From Actinotalea solisilvae (GTDB taxonomy: Bacteria > Actinomycetota > Actinomycetes > Actinomycetales > Cellulomonadaceae), in contig NZ_JADDKQ010000001.1 of assembly GCF_016464425.1 (NCBI RefSeq), forward strand, positions 1-64,000: a DNA stretch of 64,000 bases, given 5' to 3'. Positions within the stretch are counted from its first letter, which is position 1; each line of letters begins with the position of its first letter. Shown one piece after another: positions 54,498 through 61,003 of this stretch. A program made the position numbers and the translations under genes. The notes under the pieces are model-generated. The model was not told the origin of the DNA. It did not search any database and saw nothing but the letters and a program-made list of their open reading frames with translations.

Positions 54498-55124
54498 TCA
54501 GGCCGAGCCGGCGGCGCGGACCGCCAGCTGGCGCCGCTGCTCCTCGAGCACGAACCGGAAGAGCTCGTCGGTCTGGCGCTCGCTCGTGCCCACCAGGCGG
54601 CAGCCGAGCAGGGCGTCGCCGCCGAGCTCCTGCGCGCGGACGACCTCGAGCTCGAGGTCGAGCGGCGTGCGGGTCGCCTCGAACCGCACGGCGAGGTGCG
54701 CGCCCGGCTCGACGTCGGCGTGGCACCGCACGCGCATCCCGTGCGCGCTCACGTCGAGGACGACGGCGTCGATCGTCACCTCGGCCGGCTCGCCGTCCTC
54801 GTCCTGCCCGGCCGCGCGCAGCACCACCGCGATCGACGTCGGGACGCGCACGGCCGAGCGCAGCTGCACGGCGGCCTGGAGCGTGAGGCCCTCGAGCACG
54901 ACGCGCCGTGCGACGACGGCACGGACACCGGCGTCGTACGTCAGCGTGCCGCGGCTCGGGCTGAGGATCTCGACCACGACGCGGTCGCCCTCGTCGAGCC
55001 ACCCGCCCGCCTCGTGCTCGACGTCGATCGCGACGACGTCGCCGTCGTGCTCGCGCACGAAGCCCTGGGCGAGCAGCTCACCGCCGGGTGCGCGCACACG
55101 GCACGGGTCCAGCTCGAACGCCAC
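54498..55124 (-). CDS. PilZ-domain protein
   Basis: A 208-residue cytosolic protein starting at GTG 55124. The N-terminal half is a YcgR-like beta-barrel (VVAIDVEHEAGGWLDEGDRV). The second half contains RSAVRVPTSIAVVLRA and DVSAHGMRVRCHADVEPG, where the PilZ c-di-GMP signature RxxxR...D/NxSxxG is partly kept: RVPTS lacks the second Arg, while DVSAHG is intact. It may bind c-di-GMP weakly or act as a degenerate effector. No motility or cellulose gene is next to it. Confidence 0.82.
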   Translation of the reverse strand: MAFELDPCRVRAPGGELLAQGFVREHDGDVVAIDVEHEAGGWLDEGDRVVVEILSPSRGTLTYDAGVRAVVARRVVLEGLTLQAAVQLRSAVRVPTSIAVVLRAAGQDEDGEPAEVTIDAVVLDVSAHGMRVRCHADVEPGAHLAVRFEATRTPLDLELEVVRAQELGGDALLGCRLVGTSERQTDELFRFVLEEQRRQLAVRAAGSA

Positions 55125-55266
55125 CGGCCCTGCCTCTCGTGCACGCGCCGGGAGGCGCGCCAGCCGCGCCGCCCGTGTGGCCGTGATGCTAACCCGCGGC
55201 CGAGCCCGGCGGCCGTCGGCGCGGCACGTTCACCCCGCGGTTCACCCGGGGCCGCGCGGCGCGCCG

Positions 55267-55815
55267 TCAGTCGTGGCTGGCCTCCTCCGTGACGTCGCCC
55301 GCGGCGTGCCGTGCGAGCACGAACGCGAGGTCCGAGAGGCGGTTGAGGTACCGCAGCACGAGCGGGCTCACCCCGTGCCCCGCGTCCTGGGCCTGGACGA
55401 CGTGCCGCTCGGCCCGGCGCACGACCGTGCGCGCGTGGTCGATCGCGGCCGACGTCGCCGTCGCGCCCGGCACGACGAAGACCGGCCGCAGCGGGCGCTC
55501 GCGCACCAGCTCGTCGATGAGCCGCTCGAGGAGGTCGAGGGTGTCCTGCGTCATCAGCGAGATGCCGGGCTTGAGGCGGTCCCGGTGCGCAGGGTTCGTG
55601 GCGAGGTCGGCCGCGGCGACGAACAGCTCGCGCTGACGGTCCAGCAGGAGGCGGGCGAGCCGCGGGTCGGCGCACGACGCGCGCGCGACGCCGAGCAGCG
55701 ACACGGCCTCGTCGATGTCGCCGTAGGCGTCGACCAGCACGTCCGCCTTCGAGACCCGGCTGCCGAGGAAGAGCCCCGTGGTGCCGTCGTCGCCCGTCCT
55801 GGTGTAGATCCGCAT
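55267..55815 (-). CDS. PduO-type cob(I)alamin adenosyltransferase
   Basis: A 182-residue protein starting at ATG 55815, six bases after TAGCCT, so leaderless. The ATP-binding N terminus reads MRIYTRTGDDGTTGLFLGSR with the TRTGDDGTTGL motif, and the cobalamin-side motif RYLNRLSDLAFVLARHA is near the C terminus, with VVRRAERHVV in between. It transfers the adenosyl group of ATP to cob(I)alamin, making AdoCbl. It is divergent from the riboswitch-controlled ECF operon and close to NrdJ, which uses AdoCbl. Confidence 0.93.
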   Translation of the reverse strand: MRIYTRTGDDGTTGLFLGSRVSKADVLVDAYGDIDEAVSLLGVARASCADPRLARLLLDRQRELFVAAADLATNPAHRDRLKPGISLMTQDTLDLLERLIDELVRERPLRPVFVVPGATATSAAIDHARTVVRRAERHVVQAQDAGHGVSPLVLRYLNRLSDLAFVLARHAAGDVTEEASHD

Positions 55816-55856
55816 CGCCCGAGGCTAGCGGCGACGCCGGGAGGGCGCCGAGGCGG

Positions 55857-55862
55857 TACGTT
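55857..55862 (+). promoter_or_regulatory. -10 box for the cobalamin-riboswitch transcript
   Basis: TACGTT fits TANNNT and would start transcription near 55869, about 20 bases before the first riboswitch stem. No convincing -35 box is seen. Confidence 0.4.
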
Positions 55863-55889
55863 GTCCGCGCCGCCACCGGCGGCACGCAT

Positions 55890-55992
55890 CACGTCCTGCA
55901 GCCAGGGGAAGCCGGTCCGAGTCCGGCGCTGACCCGCAACCGTAGGTCCGACGCTCCCGCGTCGGACGAGCCGGAGCACCTGGTGCAGGCCG
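55890..55992 (+). ncRNA. Cobalamin riboswitch
   Basis: The conserved core is unmistakable: GGGGAAGCCGGT, then TCCGGCGCTGACCCGCAAC and CGTAGG, and after a variable hairpin the closing GCCGGAGCACCTG. The outer stem pairs CCTGCA (55895-55900) with TGCAGG (55984-55989). It lies 96 bases before the ATG of the surface-protein gene. Two small stems, GGTCCG/CGGACC and GCCCAC/GTGGGC, sit between the aptamer and the ribosome site and may serve as the expression platform. It should lower expression of the operon when B12 is abundant. Confidence 0.93.
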
Positions 55993-56087
55993 AGCGGCTC
56001 CACCCGTCGAGGCCTACGGGACGGAGCCCGGTCGCCCACCGCGTGGGCGGTGCCGGGTCCGTCACGGACCACTCAGGAAGAGGCACC

Positions 56088-56825
56088 ATGACCAGCGTCA
56101 CCGACGCCACCGCCGTCCCCCGCCCGCACACGTCCGGCCGCGCGGTGCGCGCGCTCGGCGTCCTCGCCCTCACCCTCGGCGCCGCGTCCGCGCCGGCGGT
56201 CGCCCACGCGAGCGTCGGCGTCCCCGCTCCCGCCACGGTGCTCGCGGCGCCGTCGGGCCCGTGCACCGACCCCGAGGGCGTCACCGTGATCGTCGACAAG
56301 ACGGACCTGGGCGGCGAGGTCGAGATGGGCTGCGCGACCGACGCGAGCACCGGGACCGCGGCGCTCCAGACGGCGGGCTTCGCCGACACGCGCGACGACG
56401 CGAACATGATCTGCGCGATCGACGCGCTGCCCGACCCCTGCCCCACCGAGTTCACGGGCTCCTACTGGTCCTACTGGACGGCCGAGCCGGGCGGCGCCTG
56501 GGAGATGGCGATGCTCGGCTCCGACGAGGCCGTCCCCGCGCCGGGCGGCGTCGAGGGCTGGCGCTACTCCGACGGGTCCGCCGGCCCGACGGTCGACGCA
56601 CCCGCGGCACCCACCGAGGAGGCCGCCGACCAGGCGGCGACCTCGGGCGAGGCGGAGGACGTCGACGACGGCACGTCCGTCACGACCGCCGAGGAGGAGC
56701 CGCAGGCCGCCGCCGGGCCCTCGCCCGTGCTGCTCGCGGGCGTCGGCGTCGTCGCGGTCCTCGCGGTCGCCGCGGTCCTCGTCCAGCGTCGCCGCTCCGC
56801 GCACGGCCCCGCCGGCCAGGACTGA
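56088..56825 (+). CDS. Surface protein, signal peptide and C-terminal membrane anchor, in a B12 riboswitch operon
   Basis: A 245-residue protein starting at ATG 56088, with AGGAAGAGG upstream. Residues 1-41 are a signal peptide ending near AVAHA. The mature domain of about 110 residues has four Cys (PCTDPEGVTVIVDKTDL, EMGCATDAS, NMICAIDALPDPCP) and a Trp/Tyr-rich end SYWSYWTAEPGGAWEM. This recalls the DUF4430/transcobalamin-C-like domain. An acidic linker, then one membrane helix (VLLAGVGVVAVLAVAAVLV) and a basic tail follow. It is the first gene under the cobalamin riboswitch and twelve bases before the ECF T component, so it may capture cobalamin outside the membrane. Confidence 0.82.
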   Translation: MTSVTDATAVPRPHTSGRAVRALGVLALTLGAASAPAVAHASVGVPAPATVLAAPSGPCTDPEGVTVIVDKTDLGGEVEMGCATDASTGTAALQTAGFADTRDDANMICAIDALPDPCPTEFTGSYWSYWTAEPGGAWEMAMLGSDEAVPAPGGVEGWRYSDGSAGPTVDAPAAPTEEAADQAATSGEAEDVDDGTSVTTAEEEPQAAAGPSPVLLAGVGVVAVLAVAAVLVQRRRSAHGPAGQD

Positions 56826-56837
56826 CCGGGCCCGACG

Positions 56838-57899
56838 ATGCACCCGCTCGCGTGGTGGGCGTGGGCCCTCGGGCTCGCGGTCGCCGCGACGCGTACGACG
56901 AACCCGGTCGTGGTCGGCCTCGTGCTGGCCGCGACCGTGCTCGTCGTCGTGGCCCGGCGCGAGGACGCCCCGTGGGCACGGGCCTTCCGGGGCTACCTCG
57001 CCCTCGCCGGGTGCATCGTCGTGCTGCGGGTGCTCTTCTACGTCGTGGTGGGGATCAAGGCGCCCGGCCCGGTGCTGCTCGACCTGCCCGCGGTGGACCT
57101 GCCGGCGTGGGCGGTGGGGGTCCAGCTGCTCGGACCCGTCACGCTCACGGGGCTGCTCACCGCGCTCTACGCCGGGCTGCGGCTCGCGACCCTCGTCGTG
57201 TGCTTCGGCGCGGCCAACGCGCTGGCGAACCCGCGGCGCGCCCTGCGGTCGCTCCCGGCGGCGCTGCACCAGGTCGGCACGGCCGTCGTCATCGCGGTGA
57301 GCGTGACGCCTGCCCTCGTCGCGTCGGCCGCGTCGGTGCGCCGGGCACGCCGTCTGCGCGGGCACGAGGCCCGCGGCCTCCGGTCGCTGGCGAGCACCGC
57401 CGTGCCCGTGCTCGCGGAGGCGCTCGACCGCGCCCTCGCCCTCGCGGCGTCGATGGACTCCCGCGGCTACGCGCGGGCGCTCCCGGGCCGCTCGGACCGG
57501 CGCGTGACGACCCTGCTCCTCGCCTCGCTCGTCGCCGCGGCGCTCGGCACCTACGGCCTGCTCGACGGGACCAGCCCGGCGTGGCTCGGCGCTCCCGTGC
57601 TCGCGCTGGGCGCCGCGGCCGCCGTCGGCGGCGGGGTGCTCGCCGGGCGCCAGGTGCGGCGCTCGCGCTACCGGCCGGACGCCTGGCGCACGCCCGAGAC
57701 GGTGGTCGCCGCGTGCGGGCTGCTCGCCGCCGCGCTGCTGGTCGCCGCGACCGCGACGGACCCGTCGGCGCTCGACCCGTCGCTCCAGCCGCTCGGGTGG
57801 CCCTCGCTGCCGCCGGTGGCGCTCGTGAGCGCCCTGCTCGCAGCCGCCCCCGCGGTGCTCGCAACGGGGACGCCCCGGCCGAGGGCGGCCGGCGCGTGA
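56838..57899 (+). CDS. ECF transporter T component (EcfT/CbiQ family)
   Basis: A 353-residue membrane protein starting at ATG 56838. It has about eight hydrophobic segments and the two coupling motifs of T components: RRARRLRGHEARGLRSLAST and LAASMDSRGYARALPG, the latter with the conserved (S/A)xxSRG. The C-terminal part has extra membrane helices beyond a typical EcfT. It couples ATP hydrolysis by the A subunits to substrate movement through the S subunit. Its stop overlaps the ATPase start by four bases. Confidence 0.88.
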   Translation: MHPLAWWAWALGLAVAATRTTNPVVVGLVLAATVLVVVARREDAPWARAFRGYLALAGCIVVLRVLFYVVVGIKAPGPVLLDLPAVDLPAWAVGVQLLGPVTLTGLLTALYAGLRLATLVVCFGAANALANPRRALRSLPAALHQVGTAVVIAVSVTPALVASAASVRRARRLRGHEARGLRSLASTAVPVLAEALDRALALAASMDSRGYARALPGRSDRRVTTLLLASLVAAALGTYGLLDGTSPAWLGAPVLALGAAAAVGGGVLAGRQVRRSRYRPDAWRTPETVVAACGLLAAALLVAATATDPSALDPSLQPLGWPSLPPVALVSALLAAAPAVLATGTPRPRAAGA

Positions 57900-59620
57900 T
57901 CCGGCTCGAGGGCGTCACCGTCACCTACCCGGGCGCCGCGGCGCCCGCGCTGCGCGACGTCGACCTCGCCGTCGGCGAGGGCGAGCTGTGCCTGGTCGTC
58001 GGGCCGACGGGCGCGGGCAAGTCGACGCTGCTCCGGGCGGTGGCCTCGCTCGTGCCGCACTTCACGGGCGGCCTGCTCGAGGGCCGGGTCGTCGTCGACG
58101 GGCGGGACACGCGCACGCACCTCCCGCGCGACCTCGCGGACGTCGTCGGCGTGGTGGTCCAGGACCCCGCGTCGGGCTTCGTGACGGACACGGTCGAGGA
58201 GGAGCTCGCCTACGGCATGGAGCAGCTGGGCGTCCCGCCCGAGGTCATGCGCCGGCGCGTCGAGGAGGTGCTCGACCTGCTCGGGCTCGCGGCGCTCCGC
58301 GACCGGCCGCTCGCGGACCTGTCCGGCGGCGAGCAGCAGCGCGTCGCGATCGGCGCCGTCCTCACGAGCCACCCGCGCGTGCTGGTTCTCGACGAGCCGA
58401 CGTCGGCGCTCGACCCGACCGCCGCCGAGGAGGTGCTCGCGGCGCTCACGCGGCTCGTGCACGACCTCGGGATGACCGTGCTGCTCGCCGAGCACCGGCT
58501 CGAGCGCGTCGTGCAGTACGCCGACCGGGTCGTCCTCGTCGCCGCCGACGGCACGGTCGTGCACGGGCGGCCGCAGGACGTGCTGCCCGGATCGGTCGTC
58601 GCTCCCCCGGTGGTCGAGCTCGCGCGCCTGGCCGGCTGGTCGCCCGTGCCGCTCTCGGTGCGCGACGCGCGTCGGCTGGCGGCGCCGCTGCGCGAGCGCG
58701 TCGTCGCGGCGGGTGCCGGGGCCGCCTCCGCCGCGCCACGCGCGTCCGCGACCGCCCCGCTGCTCGTCGCGTCGCGCCTCTCCGTGCGGCACGGCACGAC
58801 GCGCGCCGTGCGCGAGGTGGACCTCGCCGTCCGGCCGGGCGAGGTCGTGGCGGTCATGGGCCGCAACGGCGCGGGCAAGTCGTCGCTCCTGTGGGCGCTG
58901 CAGGGCGCGGGGCCGCGCTCGGGCGGCACCGTCGCCATGCGCGACGACGAGGGACGCGCGGGCGGGGAGGTCGCCCCCACCGGGCTGCCCGGCGCGCTGG
59001 GCCGCGTGCTCCGCCGCGGCGCGCGGACGGCGCCCGGGACCGGGGGCCTGCCCGACCCGGCCGCGCTGAGCCCGGCGGACGCGCGGCGGCTGGTCGGGCT
59101 CGTGCCGCAGGACCCGGCCCAGCTGCTCTACCTCGAGACCGTCGCGGCGGAGTGCGCGGCCGCCGACCGTGAGTCCGGCGCCGAGCCGGGGACGACCGCC
59201 GCGCTCCTCGCGGGGCTCGCGGGCACGGTGCCCCCGCTCGCGCACCCGCGTGACCTGTCCGAGGGCCAGCGGCTCGCCCTCGTCCTCGCGGTCCAGCTCG
59301 CGGCGCGGCCCCGCGTGCTGCTGCTCGACGAGCCCACGCGGGGGCTCGACTACGCCGCCAAGGCACGGCTCGCGACCGCGCTGCGCGAGCACGCGGCGCG
59401 GGCGGGCGCCGTGCTGCTCTCGAGCCACGACGTCGAGTTCGTCGCGGAGGCGGCCACACGGGTGGTGGTCCTCGCCGCGGGCGAGGTCGTCACCGACGGC
59501 CCGGCGCGCGACGTCCTCGTGGCCTCCCCGACGTTCGCGCCTCAGGTCGCCAAGGTGCTCCACCCGGTCGAGCTGCTGACCGTCGCCGCCGTGGCGGCGG
59601 CGCTCGCGGTGCCCGCGTGA
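57896..59620 (+). CDS. ECF transporter A component, two ATPase domains fused
   Basis: A 574-residue protein starting at GTG 57896 in a GTGA overlap with the T component. The first ATPase has VVGPTGAGKSTLLRAV, LSGGEQQRVAIGAVL and VLVLDEPTSALDPT. The second has VMGRNGAGKSSLLWAL, LSEGQRLALVLAVQL (LSGGQ changed to LSEGQ) and VLLLDEPTRGLDYA. A linker of about 25 residues joins them. It supplies both A1 and A2 halves of an ECF energising module. The stop overlaps the S component in a GTGA. Confidence 0.92.
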   Translation: MIRLEGVTVTYPGAAAPALRDVDLAVGEGELCLVVGPTGAGKSTLLRAVASLVPHFTGGLLEGRVVVDGRDTRTHLPRDLADVVGVVVQDPASGFVTDTVEEELAYGMEQLGVPPEVMRRRVEEVLDLLGLAALRDRPLADLSGGEQQRVAIGAVLTSHPRVLVLDEPTSALDPTAAEEVLAALTRLVHDLGMTVLLAEHRLERVVQYADRVVLVAADGTVVHGRPQDVLPGSVVAPPVVELARLAGWSPVPLSVRDARRLAAPLRERVVAAGAGAASAAPRASATAPLLVASRLSVRHGTTRAVREVDLAVRPGEVVAVMGRNGAGKSSLLWALQGAGPRSGGTVAMRDDEGRAGGEVAPTGLPGALGRVLRRGARTAPGTGGLPDPAALSPADARRLVGLVPQDPAQLLYLETVAAECAAADRESGAEPGTTAALLAGLAGTVPPLAHPRDLSEGQRLALVLAVQLAARPRVLLLDEPTRGLDYAAKARLATALREHAARAGAVLLSSHDVEFVAEAATRVVVLAAGEVVTDGPARDVLVASPTFAPQVAKVLHPVELLTVAAVAAALAVPA

Positions 59621-60510
59621 CGACGCCGACGACCACGACGGTCACGGACCCGCGCGGCCCGCGGCCGACGCGCCGGGCGGACGTCACCGACGTCTCCGCG
59701 GTGCCCGTGGGCGCCCGGACCGTCGCAGCGCTCGTGCTCGCCGGGATCGCCGGGCTGCTCGCGTTCGGCTGGCCCCTCGTCGTGGCGCCGGGCAGCGGCC
59801 TCGAGCACGGGACCGACGCGCCGCTCGTGCTCGCGGGCGTGCTGGTCGCCGTCGTGGCCGTCGTGCTCGTCTCGCTCGGCGACGGCGGGCTCGACGTCAA
59901 GGCGGTCGCCGTGCTGGGCCTGCTCTCCGCGGTCGGGGCGGTGCTGCGGCCGTTGTCGGCGGGGACCGCCGGGGTCGAGCTCGTGTTCGTCGTCATCGTG
60001 CTCGGGGGGCGCGTGTTCGGCCCCGGGTTCGGCTTCGCCCTCGGCTCGACGACGATCCTGGCCTCGGCCGTGCTCACGGGCGGCGTCGGGCCGTGGATGC
60101 CGTTCCAGATGCTCGCGGCGTCGTGGGTGGGCCTCGGCGCGGGGCTGCTGCCCCGGCGCGTACGCGGGGCCGGGGAGGTCCTCGTCCTCGTGCTCTACGG
60201 CGCCGTCGCCGCCTTCGCGTTCGGCCTCGCGATGAACCTCTCCTTCTGGCCCTTCTCGGTCGGCAGCGGGACCGGGCTGTCGTTCGTCGCGGGCGACCCC
60301 GTCGGGGACAACCTCCGGCGGTTCGCGCTCTTCAGCGCCGCGACCTCGCTCGGCTGGGACGTCGGGCGTGCCGTGACGACGGGCGTCGTCCTCGCCGTCG
60401 TCGGCCGGCCCGCGCTCGTCGCGCTGCGCCGGACCGCGTCGCGCGCCGCCTTCGCGCCCGCGCGGACGCGACGGGTCCCGGCGCCTGAGCCCACCGTCCC
60501 CGGCGCCTGA
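59617..60510 (+). CDS. ECF transporter S component, predicted for cobalamin
   Basis: A 297-residue membrane protein starting at GTG 59617 in a GTGA overlap. After a 30-residue hydrophilic tail it has about six hydrophobic segments, including LSAVGAVLRPLSAGTAGVEL and FGPGFGFALGSTTILASAVL, with the loop GPWMPFQMLAASWVGLGAG. These are typical of S components of the CbrT-like kind. The substrate is inferred from the cobalamin riboswitch at the start of the operon. The C terminus ends in a 22-base tandem duplication that includes the stop codon. Confidence 0.85.
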   Translation: MTTPTTTTVTDPRGPRPTRRADVTDVSAVPVGARTVAALVLAGIAGLLAFGWPLVVAPGSGLEHGTDAPLVLAGVLVAVVAVVLVSLGDGGLDVKAVAVLGLLSAVGAVLRPLSAGTAGVELVFVVIVLGGRVFGPGFGFALGSTTILASAVLTGGVGPWMPFQMLAASWVGLGAGLLPRRVRGAGEVLVLVLYGAVAAFAFGLAMNLSFWPFSVGSGTGLSFVAGDPVGDNLRRFALFSAATSLGWDVGRAVTTGVVLAVVGRPALVALRRTASRAAFAPARTRRVPAPEPTVPGA

Positions 60511-60540
60511 CCCCGCCGTCCCCGGCGCCCGACCCCACGT
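60484..60540. repeat. 22-bp tandem duplication spanning the S-component stop
   Basis: CCTGAGCCCACCGTCCCCGG at 60484 and CCTGACCCCGCCGTCCCCGG at 60506 are copies 22 bases apart with two changes, and a third partial copy starts at 60528. Because 22 is not a multiple of three, the second copy is read in another frame and its TGA is the stop codon. Confidence 0.8.
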
Positions 60541-60588
60541 CCGCTTCGCGCGGTTCGTCCGGGGGCCGTGCGACACGCCGACGGACGT

Positions 60589-60614
60589 GACACGCCGGGC
60601 CGCGCGGCCGTGTC
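60589..60614 (+). terminator. Candidate terminator of the ECF operon
   Basis: GACACG and CGTGTC pair around the palindrome GGCCGCGCGGCC, forming a strong GC stem about 80 bases past the S-component stop. No T-tract follows. It may end the riboswitch operon before the nrdJ promoter. Confidence 0.45.
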
Positions 60615-60697
60615 GGAGGTCACGACCATCATCGACAGCGCGCTGGCCTGCGACTTCGCCCAGGGCGTCCGGCCCGGGAACAAAGATCATGGTCTCG

Positions 60698-60713
60698 GCA
60701 CTACATCTAGTGG
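60698..60713 (+). promoter_or_regulatory. NrdR box 1
   Basis: GCACTACATCTAGTGG is a close match to the NrdR palindrome (ACACWATATATWGTGT-like; both half-sites CACTA and TAGTG intact). NrdR represses ribonucleotide reductase genes when ATP/dATP status is high. The second box starts 32 bases downstream. Confidence 0.7.
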
Positions 60714-60729
60714 TTCCACGGTTGTAAGT

Positions 60730-60745
60730 TAGGCACCTGTAGTGG
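60730..60745 (+). promoter_or_regulatory. NrdR box 2 (degenerate)
   Basis: TAGGCACCTGTAGTGG keeps the right half-site TGTAGTGG, while the left half is poor. It is accepted because it lies exactly 32 bases from box 1, leaving the 16-base gap typical of paired NrdR boxes. It overlaps the TAAGTT -10-like box, so binding would block transcription. Confidence 0.55.
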
Positions 60746-61003
60746 TGAGAGGCCGGATCTGTGCACGAACCTGTGCACGGATCTGTGTAGATCCCGAGAT
60801 CCCTGTGCACGGCCCGTGGCACGGCATGTGGATCGTCGGGCGCCGGCCGGCCCCGCCACCCACGACGCCGCTCCACCCGCAGGACCGAGCACGACGAGCA
60901 CCACCCGCACGACGAGCACGACCCCCCGATCCACCCGCTGCACAGCACCGTCCCGCCCCACGCGTCACGCCCACCGGCCGCGCGACCGGCTGAAGGAGAA
61001 GTC

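Larger units (their letters stand above)
60615..61003. other. nrdJ upstream region and leader
   Basis: No gene is supported here. It contains the two NrdR boxes (60698-60713 and 60730-60745), a TAAGTT -10-like box at 60725-60730, three copies of CTGTGCACG at 60759, 60771 and 60803, and a 6-bp stem GGATCT/AGATCC with loop GTGT at 60779-60794. From about 60830 to 60990 the leader is Pro/Ala-coding-like GC-rich DNA without clear signals. The nrdJ ribosome site AAGGAG is at 60993-60998. Confidence 0.5.

Noticed and set aside
60742..60993. An 83-codon + strand ORF in the nrdJ leader
   Set aside because: Overlaps the NrdR box region and the GTGCAC repeats, has low-complexity Pro/Arg/Ala composition and no ribosome site.
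60615..61003. AdoCbl riboswitch directly before nrdJ
   Set aside because: The conserved core (GACCCGCAAC, GCCGGAGCACC) seen at 55905-55981 has no match here. NrdR boxes explain the regulation.
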